Below are positions 1-12,600 of a stretch of DNA of 47,501 bases, piece after piece. Origin of the DNA: Setaria digitata (lineage: Eukaryota; Nematoda; Chromadorea; Rhabditida; Setariidae); NCBI GenBank assembly GCA_003640385.1, contig RCAB01000468.1:1-47501 (forward strand). Direction: 5' to 3'. The position numbers and the translations under genes were made by a program. Position 1 is the stretch's first letter. Each line of letters begins with the position of its first letter. The notes beneath the pieces are model-generated. The model was not told the origin of the DNA. It did not search any database and saw only the letters and a program-made list of their open reading frames with translations.

Positions 1-165
1 ATTCACATTCTCAGAGTTTCGCATCCTCCAAAGATTCACATTCTCAGAGTTTCTCATCCTCCAAAGACTCGCATTTCAAAGATTCCACACCCTCCAAAGA
101 TTCACATTCTCAGAGTTTCGCATCCTCCAAAGACTCGCATTTCAAAGATTTCACACCCTTCAATG
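1..165. repeat. 33-bp minisatellite, two interleaved unit types
   Basis: Five 33-base units run head to tail: type A at 1-33, 34-66 and 100-132, type B at 67-99 and 133-165. A and B share the CCTCCAAAG end but differ in the middle. The array lies downstream of the last visible exon of the Kunitz/lustrin gene and is probably intronic. Because 33 is divisible by three it stays open in one plus-strand frame, but I see no start codon or splice context to call it coding. Confidence 0.8.
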
Positions 166-238
166 ATTCACTGTTTGGAATAATTTCCGACTTCGCAGTT
201 CTCTTCCTTTTTATAATTGCTGAAATTAGGTAAAGTAC

Positions 239-3200
239 CGAGGTTGCAAGTTTGTTCGCAAAGTTTTCTGGTCACAAAGTTGTTCTCGTTACCTTTACGA
301 CCACGATATACGAAAGGTATGCAAACACTTTGTTCCGTATTGAAGTACCATCGTTGCAGTTCATCTTCACCTTCTCCTTCACTCATATAAACACTACACG
401 GATCATCTGTAAAACCTTATAAAAAACATTTCTTTTTTATAAATGCAAATTATTTTGAAAATCTAAACTTTTACTTTTAAATTTATTACTTTTAAATCTT
501 AACAAAGTTAAATTTAAAATCTAAACTCATTTCAAGCAGAAATTTTCTCCTTGAGAAAAATAATTTCAAGACCAATAACTATACACTACAATGAATGTAT
601 TTGGAAATTTCAGAAGTCAAAATGATATGTTTAATTTCATACATCACTTCGAAATATTTTAAATTTTTACTTACTACTATGAATCCTTTGAACTGTTATG
701 ATCAATTCAGTGCATTATCGAATAGATTTTCAAATCATTTTTTGAACTACCAACTCAAGTTATTCATTGTTGCAGTGAATAAATATTTCAGAAATTTTAA
801 ACTTTTTTTTTGTCCACAAAATTATAAGGACTTTGCGCAAATTCCTTTCTCGTTATTCCAAATCAAATCACTAATTCAACAATATTACAACGACCTGTAC
901 GTTTTTGGCAGCAATAACTTTGCCGATTTTTGCTATTTCCAGTCAGACAAAAATAGCCAGTAGTACAAGGACTGGATTTTAGGGGATTACAGGTCCTTGG
1001 CCTGCCTTTCTTGTCTCGAGCCAACTTTCCAATGCACGGATTCTCGAACACTGAAACAATACCCCACCCTCTGAAATGACACTTTACAACACAAATGCAT
1101 CAGTTTCCTTTTAAATTTAATAGACAAAGTTAATCACATACTGATAAGAGGAGATAGATGATTTCATGCAAAAGTTCTNATTTCCTTTTAAATTTAATAG
1201 ATTGCAAAGTTAATCACATACTGATAAGAGGAGATAGATGATTTCATGCAAAAGTTCTGCAATTTTCAATAAGTGCAACATGCAATTCTTAAGTGAAAGC
1301 TCTTTATATGATAGCATAAATTAGCCTAATTAGTCGATCACACCAATTCATAAAGAGGGAATAGAAAGTTTTATTATCATGGAAAGTAGGGAAAAGTTTT
1401 GAATCAGTTATGGACACACTTACTGATTTTAAATTACTCTTTGTGAAGCACTACGCAGGAAAGTTTTAGTATTTCATGTATTACTAACAATTTTTCTTTT
1501 ATAATTTGATAAGGAATTTTATTGGTAAACTAAAGAAAGCTTGTGATTTATCAATCTTCAATTACTGAAGTAAATCTAACAAGATTTCGATAAATATAAA
1601 TAAACCTGGACATATTCTTGAGCATTCTGTTTGTGAAATGAAATTATTCTGATTGCCTCGTATACCGTTATACTGGAAAGGTAAGCATTCACGGTCATCA
1701 GTACTGTAGTACCACCGCGATAAACCCGCATTACCAGAACCCGGTGAAAGTGGCACCGAACATGGATTAGTTGCTAAAGTCAAATAATCATTTTCAAAGC
1801 ATATACAATAATCAATCAGTTTATATCTTTGCCATTTGTTCATTACTCAATTAAATTTCAATCAATCCTAAAATTATTATACACAAATAATCAGTACTAA
1901 AATTACCATACGAAAATACTAGTGTACGAGTTCTACGATACTTCATTCGAGGAATTTCTTTCAGGTAAATTTTGCAGCAAAGAAAAAATTGAAAAATTAC
2001 CTCCCGGACAGCAAACAGTCGTTTCCGGTGTTGCACCAACATGACACCAGAAATTTACCGGACACACCTCTTTATTAATTGCTGAACAAAAGAGTACTTG
2101 ACCTGCAGCAGTTGTTGCCGGTTGGCCAATGCATGGATTTTCCAGTAAGTGACATTGTGACTGGCAAGCTGTCTAAAGCAAAATAATCAACTGAAAATTC
2201 AAATTTTCGAATTTAATCAAAATTTACTGATCTTTTTTTTCCATTAATTTTACTAGTAAAAACACAGAACATGCTAAAGTATACATTAAAATGAATTTAA
2301 TTCATTTAGTAACACAAGTGCTAGCAGGATATTAGTTAGTAACTCATTAACTTAATTGTTTTTAATTGCAACTGTGAATTTAGCAGCTCAGTGCAGAAGC
2401 ATTTCTTTAAAAACAATTATAAATATATATCCATCTCTTGTTGAAATCACTGAATGAGCGTGCAAAATTTCTGCACAATCAGTTAATTTCTCCTAATCAC
2501 TTAATCACTCTTTCTTTGATAACTCTTTCCAAGAAAAATATTTGAATGATCATTGGTAAATTAATCATATAATTGTTAGTCAATTCAACTTTTTTTTTTT
2601 TTTTAAAACTTATCTGTGATAAGAAATTATTTTGATTCCCCTTCATGCCACGATAGCTGAAAACTTGGCATGTTTTTGTCGTTGCATCATAATAATACCG
2701 CTCCAACTCTTCATCACCTTCACCCGTTATCACCGGTAAATTACATGGATCATTAACTGCTGAAAATGAAAAAACTTGCTGCAGAGCAATATTTATGGTA
2801 TCTATCGCGAACTCTCAGGAAACAATTTGAAAATTGCTTCAGTTGCTTCGCTCCAACTCTTGAATTATAATAATTAAAAAGCTGTACCTCCCGGACAGCA
2901 AACTTTGGTTAATGATTTACTACCGGGATTGCACCAGTAACCACTGGGACAATTGCTTCTTTGCAGTGATGATGATACTTCGCAGATTTGATAAGTACCA
3001 TTGGAAATGATAAATGGTTCACCTGAATGACCAAATGAATCTAACTTCTAATTTCTAGTATTTTTTCAATTTTTGAAAAATTTATAGCAACACAAATTTG
3101 GAAATTTCGACATAATTTTGAAGAAGTGATTGAATATCAAATCAAAAATTCAAAAATTTTGCTGCCATTGAAATGAAAATTTAGACAGCTATAATATTCA

Positions 3201-6200
3201 TAACGGCATAAAAATTCAACTGAATTGAATTTAAATTTGAATTGATTAATTTTGAATTTAATTGAACTGCTCTGAAAAAAGTGAACCATCAGTGCAGGGA
3301 TTTACTCTGCAAGCAGTTTCACAATCTTCTTTCCTTAAGAAATTATTGGCATTGCCATGCATGCCACTATATATAAATATTTCACAGATCTGTTGTTGCC
3401 TGTTATAGTACCATCGTTGCAGTGATCCTACCCCGGTACCGCGGTCCATCGGTTGCTCACAACGATTTCCGTCTGTAAAGATCGTGATGAAAACATGAGA
3501 AGCTAAAGGTTTTTACCTTGATATCCAAGAAACTTTTACCAATTACTGCTCTGAGAAAGAATGAAAAAGTACCCGTAGGACAGCAAATCGTTGTTTCCGG
3601 TGATAATCCGTAATGGCAATAACTACCGGTAGGACAAGATTGTGAATGGGAACAACTGAGCGGTGGCAGTGATATTGGCTGATTGCATGGATTAACGAAG
3701 ACTAAAATTTTCTAAACATTGAAATTCGCTGCAAACTCAGGAAAACTTTCATTCCCATGAAAGAAAGGTAATGAAAGTTGTGCAAACCTGTGCAGGTATC
3801 TGCGCAATCACTTTCTGTTAGGAAGTTATTTTGGTTCCCTTTTCGGCCATTATACTGGAATGTTTTACAAGTTAAGGTAGCTACGTCATAGTACCAACGT
3901 GTTGCTGGTGGTGCAGGTGCTCCAGAAACACCAGCCGAATACGTCATCTTACATGCCGCCGGATTAGTTTCCGGACCAGCACAACACTGGTATTCGTTTG
4001 CTACCAAGCCCAGATGGCACCAGTATTTTGGTCCACAACTATCTGCACCAAACGTACAGCGTCGTGGTTGATTGGTAGTTTCTTCTAGCAATGGTTCACC
4101 GTGTGGACAGACATTTACATATGCTAGAAATAGGTAAGCTTTATTAAACGTAAGATATTGCTACAGTTAGTTTGAAACTTCTTTCTTTTCAAACCATTTC
4201 AAATTTTACTTTCACATTCTAAACCTTTCAATTAGCAAGAAAATAATTACTTCGAGAACTTCAACTTTCAATTTTGAACGTTTTATATTTTATTGAGGAA
4301 CTATTCATATGCAACTACTTTCTAGGCCTCTTAAGGTAAGATCAAGTTGTGCAAACTTCTCAGTAGCATCATTTCACAATGTACAGATAAATTCATGAAA
4401 TTAATGAAATAAAAAGTACCAGAACAAGTTAGTTCACATCCTTGTTTAGACAAAAAGTTATTTTGATTACCCATCGTACCATGATAAGTAAACGGTAGAC
4501 ATTGTCTGGTATTCGTATCATAGTACCACCGTTGCAACTTTGCTGTACCTATTCCTGCGGTCTTTGGTTGCAAACAGATGGCTAATCCTTCCGCTGTAGC
4601 AAATTAAATTTATGCAAAAATTACGATTTCTTCAAAAATTATTAATTATAAATTTAGTAATTCTCAATTTCGAAGTAAAAATTTGAAAATTTTCTTAGAA
4701 ATACCTTTTCCCGGACAACATACAGTTGTTTGTGAGTCAGCTCCAATGTGACACCAATAGTTACTGCTACACTGATTATGCGAAAGGCAGAATTGAGGAC
4801 GGTTATCTTGTCCCAGTTGTGGATTGCCAGAAGCACATGGGTTAACAAATGCTGAAATTCTTTGCAAGAAATGCAAAGTTTGATTGAGTCTTTGTTGAAT
4901 TTTCTGCACAAAATTTCAACAAATCAAATGATTAAATCAGTGATAACGATTAAATGAAAATTGATCAAGTAAATAGGTAAGGAATTTAAATTTTTACAGT
5001 CATTTTTTCATTATCGAATTTAATTATTTTAATATTCAACTGATAACAGTGAGTTTTTTTTCCTTTCTTTCTATCTGATAATGTTATTCATTGGGAATGA
5101 TAATTTTATCTCTCAAATCAATGATAATGATGCTAACCAGGACAAGCTTCTGCACACTGCTTCTCCGTCAAGAAATTATTCTGATTACCGTATAATCCAC
5201 CATAAATAAACGGAATACACTGATGCGTATTGCTGTTGAAGTACCATCGTTGTAGATTGGCTCCACCATCACCAAGCGAATGTGACAGTTGACAGACAGC
5301 TGATTGCTCCACTAAATCAAGAAATGCTTCAAAAGTAGAATCCCTTAAATGGCACTTGAATATCATATCAGATGACTTTTATGGATGCCAAACTAACTAC
5401 ATTCAACCATCATCCGAAATGAATTCAGGAATCAGTCCTTCATTGAGTGCACAGCAAATGATTCTCGAAAACTTACATCGTCCTTCACAACAAAGTGTTG
5501 TTTGTGGTAGAGCTCCGATATGGCACCAAGACGTCGAACTACATGAATTTATGGATGTGCTGCACATTATTACATGACCATTTTTATCCATTTCCGGCTT
5601 ACCGGATGCACAAGGATTTATGAACCCTAAATTTAAAATGGAAATTAAATAACGATTTTTTTTGATTATTCCTCATTTTTGTTATCACTAAATAATGATC
5701 TGTGAAAGAAAAAAAAATTGCAACTAATTCTGGAAGACTGTCGAAGATTGTAAAAAGTTTTTTCCAAACCATTGTATTAGATATTTTAAAGTAAGCAAAT
5801 AACAGAAGAAAGCAATAGCATCAAATTTAAAATTTACATTTCATAAATTATCTACTAATTTCGGTAGCTTTAAAATCATTAAAAAAAACATGTGCTGATA
5901 GTAAAATGATATGTTATAGTCACCTTACAAACTAGTAGCTTAAAGGACCGCACAGGTGTAAAGATGCAAAATAGAGCAATCTAAGTCTGTGAAATTGAAC
6001 TGTAGACAGATTGCTGTGGTATGACTGGTCATCAATGAAATGACAATTATCCAGTAACATTTAGAAAACAATAATAAATAATTACCTGGACAAACTTGCT
6101 GACATTGTTGCTGTGTTAGGAAGTTATTCTGATTACCGTACATTCCACCGTAACTGAATGGAATACAATTGTGTATCTTCTGATTGAAGTACCATCGTTT

Positions 6201-9200
6201 TAAGTTAGCATTACCGGAACCAATGGATAATGGTAATTTACAAATCTCGGCACCATCAACTATAAACAAACAAGAAGTTCACAGTGAGAACGGAAAAGCT
6301 TAAAACTCACCGTGGCATTTGAATATACGGTCCAGTTGATGGAGCAAAATAGACTGGAATTTAAAATTAAACAAAAAGTATTTTCACGGTGAAAATACCT
6401 CTTCCGGGACAACAAACTGTTGTTTGTGGTACTGCACCAATATGGCACCAGTAGCTTCTTGAACAGCTATTATAGGATGAGCTACAGCTTAATGGACGAT
6501 TATTTAATCCTTGCTGAGGCTTACCCGATACACATGGATTCTCGAATACTGCAAAAGATGGAACTCATTTTGAATTGATTGTTCTCAGATTTGGTATTTA
6601 GTTGCATTTGATCTCGCGATATTTCTTCTTTTTAACAATTTAGTATTTAAATTTTATAAATATTAGCTAGCAATGATTCATATTTCTGCTAATTCGTCCT
6701 ATTCTTGATTATGTAAATGGCAGGGTGAATGTAGAAAAAAACTTATAATTTATGCATTTCACTTTTTAAAATAAGCGATTTTTGAAATATCGTCTCCTTC
6801 TCTGATAATCTAACCGTAACAAGTCTTCTCGCAAATTTCTTGATAGAATCTAATCATCTTCTTACAAGTGTCTCCACAGAATCTAACCGTAACAAGTCTT
6901 CTCGCAAATTTCTTGATTCAGAAAATTATTTTGCGTGCCCTTCAAACCACCATAAACAAAAGGCATGCATTGTTGGCTTGCAACATTCCAGTACCATCGC
7001 TGCAGCTGATAATTTCCTTGGCCTCGGTCGACTTGCTGCTCGCATGCATTACCACCTGTAAATTTAGCAAACATCGTGGAAAAGAAAGGAAAGAAATAAA
7101 TAATGAACAATTGACAGCGAAAATAAACCAAGATTTGGGCAGCAAACAGTTGTTCGTAGCTCGGCACCGATGTGACAATAATGGCCTGAGGAACATACGG
7201 ATTCTTTGGCTGGCGAGCATCGAATAATGCTTCCCTGAATTCGATATGGTTCACCAGCAGCACATGGATTCACTGAAACATACTGATCTCGAAGTTTGAG
7301 TAAAACTGAGAGAAGTTAATCGTTTAGAAAATTTTGCCTTTGAAAATTCTAAACCTCATTTTATGCAAATTTTTGCAGATGCCTTCAAGAAAAAACAATT
7401 AAAAACTAACAAAAGCAAGTGGATTCGCAATCAGTTCGACTTAAAAAGTTATTTTCATTGCCTTGTAAGCCCCTGTAGATGAATGGTTCACAAGTTTCTG
7501 TATTATCATTGAAGTGCCATCGCTGCAGGTAAGCATCTCCTAAACCTGCATTTAACACCTGGCTACAGTGGTCTCCTGATGCTAAAACATAATAGCTCTC
7601 ATTTAATTGTTAATTAAATTTATTACCAAGCTATCATAAAGAGCTAACAAACTGATAACATTAGTGTGGTAGTTAATAATAATATCGATAAAGTTAATGA
7701 GAGCAATTTGTTGATAAACTAATATGTATGCCATGTTAGTTTTTTCCTTAATTACTGCGATACGGTAGTATTTAAAAAGACTAAACATTCATGCAAATGA
7801 ATAATTATAACTCAGACTTGCAATTAATTTTATGAAGCATGTAATAGTGCAATTTTTTATTACTACTGAAAATCATTAATATTAATTAATTACGTGATCG
7901 ATTGCAGCAAACAGTAGTTTGTTGAGATTGTCCAATATGACAAAATTGATTAACATTACACATACTATTGTCAAGGCAAAGTATTTGCGGCATACTACTG
8001 CCGTATGCGCATGGACTTAAAGTTTCTGAAAATTAATTAATTAGTTATTAAGATGTAAAATGTGTTAATTAGCACTTTTGTAATACTACAGCTCGAGGAA
8101 GAAACTCATTTATTTTTAAAGAAATTTGTAAAATTACTAGCTTTGCTAAGTAAAACTACCTGTAGACTAGTTGCTATTCTATTCACAACGATGTTCTAAA
8201 CTAATTCTCAGCTACTATCAGCAATAGAAAGGTTTCATTTTATCATCCAAAAGGTAGCCATGAAATTTGAGGATCTACACCTGGACAGCGTTGTTGGCAT
8301 TCCTGTAGAGTGTCGAAATTATTACGATTTCCTCCGTTACCGCGATAGTTGAACTGCTCACATACTTTGGCATATTTGTTGAAGTAGTATCGTGGTTGCA
8401 GGAAAGTTCCATCTCCCTCATCCAAGTCTTGCTTGCATGGATCTACTGTAATCAGATGCTAACACTTGAAAGCCTGGATAAGTGCTGCTACGGGTTCAAT
8501 ATAATTTGATGTAAATTTATTTTTCTTAAATTTAAATTAAACAATGATATTTTGATGGTGAAACTTTCTTTTCCTTTTTTCTTTAATTTCAAAGAAAAGC
8601 ATATCCAAAAAGTTTTCATATTTTACAAATAAATTTTACAAGGAAAAAAAAAACATAATATCTGATGAAATAATGCACTCTAATAATGAAAATTATAAAT
8701 TTGTACTAAATTTATCTTCGATCTTACTAATCGAATATTTAAGCACTGTCTAGGCTATATATTAAATACTAATTTTGAGTAAGGTCATTTGATAATGAAC
8801 TGAAATTTGTAGAGCAGAAACCTTCACATAATCTTTGACAGTTGTGAATTGACGGAAAATTATTTCCATTTGCACAGCAACCGGACCAGTAAAATAGCTC
8901 GCACCGCATTCTAGCCGAATTATAGTACCATCGAGGTATACGGTATGGACCGGTACCTATTTGTTGAGGTAAATTACATGCTCTTGCACCTAGAAAGAAA
9001 GAAATAGAATATTACCACTGAGAGCTCCAAATTTTAACGAAATAGTAGAAAAATTTTAATTAATAAGCGACAATTAAACGTTTAAAAAAAAATGATAATT
9101 ACTAGAAAAATTAAAAACATTTAAAAAAGTTTGCAAAGAATTGACCGCCAACTTGACTTGCAGGATTGAATGAGAAAGAAAATTGCTGTGGTACTAATAT

Positions 9201-9669
9201 ACTTCGCTGTCTCTTTAATCTATCTTTTATGACAGAATTATTGTCGTAAGTTTGAAAGTGTTCATTTTGAGCCTAAAAAAAAAAAAAAACGAAAAATTTT
9301 TCCAAATCTAATAAAAATTTTCTTTTTATGCCAAAATTTTGCAGAAGAAAAGCTTTTTTTTCTGTTCTCAAGAAAATTTTTATCAAAGTTTGAAAAATTT
9401 GTGGTAATGATGAAAGCAATAACCGATCAATTAACAAGCATAAGTACTTCTTCAATCGGTACATGGGTTACTTCGGTGAAATTATCCAAACTTATCATCT
9501 TGGCTTATCATTCAGATTTTTTTTTTTTCACATTTATTATCATCATTATCATAAATGCGCAACTAACATTTCTTTCTACAGCTGGAATATATTCCGAACT
9601 GATGTTCTTGAGAGATAATATGCAACAGATAAGGATGAGTTGAACGTAACCAGTGATAATTGACAACAT
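239..9669 (-). CDS. Secreted multi-Kunitz/lustrin-repeat protein (3' end outside window)
   Basis: Exons 5' to 3': 9669-9568, 9272-9158, 8989-8822, 8445-8281, 8025-7894, 7581-7411, 7272-7129, 7055-6888, 6548-6399, 6259-6086, 5626-5477, 5311-5138, 4851-4705, 4593-4420, 4123-3788, 3701-3573, 3472-3287, 3022-2888, 2759-2610, 2168-2001, 1773-1606, 1050-895, 406-239; more exons lie left of the window. About 1,243 residues are visible. Exon 1 encodes a signal peptide, exon 2 a basic RLKRQR site, and the rest 12 Kunitz-like and 10 lustrin-type domains, mostly one per exon. Kunitz units show RWYY, YxGxxGNxNNF and a final CxxxC but lack the second and fourth canonical cysteines. Lustrin units show NPC, (Y/W)WCHIGA and a terminal CC. 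All introns after the first are phase 1. Such proteins are secreted; a role in cuticle or other extracellular matrix is inferred. Loss of the reactive-loop cysteine argues against classical protease inhibition. The family is certain; single exon edges may be off. Confidence 0.9.
1104..1259. other. Duplicated segment around a single N (probable assembly join)
   Basis: About 75 bases (1104-1178) are repeated almost exactly at 1181-1259 with one N at 1179 between them. The copies differ by a small insertion near the middle. It lies in the intron between the exons 1773-1606 and 1050-895. The pattern fits two contig ends that overlap but were joined by a minimal gap. Confidence 0.75.
6807..6917. 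repeat. 38-bp direct repeat copying the end of a Kunitz exon
   Basis: Bases 6807-6844 and 6880-6917 are near-identical and 73 bases apart. The right copy contains the last codons (EICEKTCY) and the donor of the exon 7055-6888; the left copy lies in the following intron, so a second donor-like sequence sits downstream. Using it would bring an in-frame stop into the transcript. Confidence 0.8.
9158..9272 (-). other. Pro-segment exon with furin-type RLKR site
   Basis: This exon follows a T-rich acceptor at 9273-9274 and reads openly from AQNEHF to FNPA. It holds D-R-L-K-R-Q-R, a dibasic motif of the kind cut by kexin/furin proteases, so the mature protein may begin close to the first Kunitz domain. 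The donor is either at 9157 or about ten bases further on (9147); both keep phase 1. Confidence 0.65.
9568..9669 (-). other. Signal-peptide exon of the Kunitz/lustrin gene
   Basis: A 34-codon exon starts with ATG at 9669 and ends at a GTTAGT donor in phase 0. Its translation has a long hydrophobic stretch (residues about 8-20, rich in I, L, C, V) followed by polar residues and SSEY, as in a cleavable signal peptide. A TTGCAG acceptor 24 bases upstream (ending near 9694) could be a spliced-leader trans-splice site, which supports this start. No better start lies between it and exon 2. Confidence 0.75.
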
Positions 9670-9693
9670 AGTAATGCTTATCTAATTCAAGCT

Positions 9694-12600
9694 CTGCAAG
9701 ACTAAAACGATCAATTTTCCATTTTCCGAAAACAGAAAAATTTAGATAAATATTTATTTTATTTAAAGCACAAAGATATTCATTAGATAATAAAATCGAG
9801 AATAAAATTTAATGCAAAAAGTAGCAGTGCAAGTGTAAATTCTGAATTTCTGAATATCAAAAATGAGCATTTTGAGAATTTTCTGAAATTTCATAATGGC
9901 AACTTTAAGATAAGCAACTTTAATGTCTAATTGATTTAAAGATAATATGCTAATTAAAAGTCAGTGATATACATCGTTACTTGTTCCTTATTTTAATTAA
10001 ATTGAAATTCCAACATAGTTTTGCGACACATTAGCCAATTTTGGTTCTAAAATTTTGGTTTTAAGCCCAAACATTTCAGTTTCTGTAATTTTTACAGTGT
10101 AATTAGTAATATTTGATCTAAAAACTTCATTTCAATATAATATACTGCTGGCTGAAAATAAGACAGTGAATTCTTGAAAGCTTTCAACAAGTTAAAAAGA
10201 TATTTTTAAATCAAATAATTCAAATAACAATTCATAATTGTACCTAAGACATTTAATGATTTAATGAAGACGAATAATAGTGCTTCTAATTATGCGAAAT
10301 TTTTCACTTCATAATTTTAAATGGCTAAAATATCGTGACCTTTTTTTCAATTTTTAAAAATAACAAAGCAATTTGTCAGTAAAATAAAAGGAAAAAGTTT
10401 TATTTTTATGTTGCTAGAAGTCGCTAATTGCAATAATTAATTAAATTGTTAAAAAATTAGTAAAAAAAATCAGCAAGTCTTCTCTTAGCTTAACATTAAA
10501 AAAGAAAATTAGTTAAATGACAAATCATTAAACTAATTGTGATGCAATCGTAGGCTAATTGAAAAAAAAAAAAAAATTTGGTGCAACGAGAAAAGAAAAG
10601 GAAAGACCGGATTTGGCGCAAATTGTCGTGCTTACTTTTTTTTCCAGTAAATTTTGTTGTCTCAGCAATTTTCAATTGATGATACTTATACTAACTCAAT
10701 TAGTTTAGTCTATCTAAATCTTCCCAAAATTTCACTCTAGCAAATATTCAATGGAAGCAAGAACTTGTTTTCTTGTCTGTTTGCGCTTCATTCTTTTCAT
10801 AAGAAAAAAAAAAAAAAAAACTTCAACCTCTCTCTCGACTTTGCCACTTCTTGTTAATGCAAATAATAAGTCTCAAGAAAGCAACGAATCATTTATCTCT
10901 CAGATAAATTTTGTACTTTACAATAATGTGCTCATATTTCTATCATTATTATAAATGTCTAGTAAGAATTCACGATGCATAATTCTCCGGTGTGATTAAT
11001 TAATTTCCCGGAAAGAAGCTTCTCGAATAGTCACCAAAATTAGGTGATTCCTTGAAAAAGAAGAAAAGAAAAGGAAAAAAAAAACTTCTGGAAACCAATA
11101 AAAATAAATTTCTTATTTTACTTGAACCTTTAAAAAAAAAAAAAACGAAAAAGTTTTTCGGAGAGTTTTTAAATTAGCATCTAAGCGAATATTCTAATAA
11201 ACTGGCAATGAGGAAACAAGTAGTACAGCTTGTAAGTTTCAGTTTCAGAATATAGGCACTGCTGAGAAACACAGGTTTTATTGAGAAGTAGAGTGAAATT
11301 TTGCATCTGAAATTAAATTTCTAATAAAATGTACAAATTTGTTGGTATAGTCTCGATAGTGGAATTTTCTTAGAATTTTTCTTAAGTTAAAATATAATAT
11401 ATTTCATGAGAAATATGAATAACTAATTAAAATGAAAAAAAAAAAAGCAAAAGACAAGATTTGAATAGATGTGAAATTTTAATTAATAATTTGTATTTTA
11501 ATTAGAACATTGCAAAACATTAGTAATTTCAATTATCTTTGCTGTTCTGAAAATAAAAAAACTGAAAAAAAAAGAATTATTACACATTTATTTCTTCGCT
11601 ATCACCTGCCAAATAATAATCACAATGCATTTGTTTTAATGCTGATTAATTATTTAATAAATATTAGAGTGGTACTGAAAGATCACTTCTTCCTGGCGAT
11701 TTATCAGTAAATTGTTAATTTCATTATCATTAAAATGTGTGGTAAACTATTTGATGTGATAAAGTTCAGATGGAACTTACACATGGGTAAAATGTAAATA
11801 AAGCATAAAGATTTTTTCTTTTCTTTTGGAAATAAAAAGCAAAAATCTGATTTGTTAAAATTTTCAAAAGATTTTTTTTTTTTTTTTAAATTTTTTAAAA
11901 ATAAAAGTGAAGGCTGGCTGGCAACTGATGAATTTAGAGAGCTCTTCACTGTAAGAAAATTAAAACTGTCGTAGATTGATCGCGAAGTTGCCAGCAAAAT
12001 CTTTTGTAATCGACAATGATTTTATGCTCCAATGCAAACAGAAATGCACTTCAAACAGTTGACAATAATTCTTTTCCAGTATTAAAATTTACTGCTTTAA
12101 TTAAATACTTGAAATGATTTTGAATGGTAGCTAAGCTTATTAATTATTTTTAAGTGTTGAGATAGTGAAAATTTAATTGCTAACTAGCTAAATCAATATA
12201 CATTTTGTGTGATCTGTTTTAACCTGCTACAGCACTTTTCTTTTCTTTCTTTTTTTTTTTTTACACACAAAATATTTTACTAATGACTGCTTGCTTAATT
12301 CAATTAGTAATTAGGTTTGTCTGATTTAAAAGTGCCAACAGTTAGTTCATTTAGTGTGCAAGTGAGAGCTAGAACTAGTCAATAGTTGAAAGTTAGTTTT
12401 TTTTTTTTTTTTCTTGTTTTCAAATATATCATATTATGTGTATATTTAGTTTTTTTTTTTTTTTGTTCCCATAATTAGTTTTAGTTTTAAAAATTTAGAA
12501 ATAAATTGCTGTGAAGGAGTCTGAAATGATTTAAGGAATGCATTCGCGATAATAATTGCCATATTAATTACTATGACATGCTGCCTAGGAAAATAGCTCC

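Noticed and set aside
2169..2610. An AT-AG intron (CAG|ATAAGT donor) in Kunitz domain 10.
   Set aside because: Shifting the donor to ATAA|GTTTTA and the acceptor to GACAG|CTTGCC gives a normal GT-AG intron in phase 1, like all its neighbours, and the correct five-residue spacing before the cysteine.
9401..9643. An 80-codon plus-strand reading frame.
   Set aside because: It is antisense to the signal-peptide exon, which has better support (start, donor, acceptor and phase).
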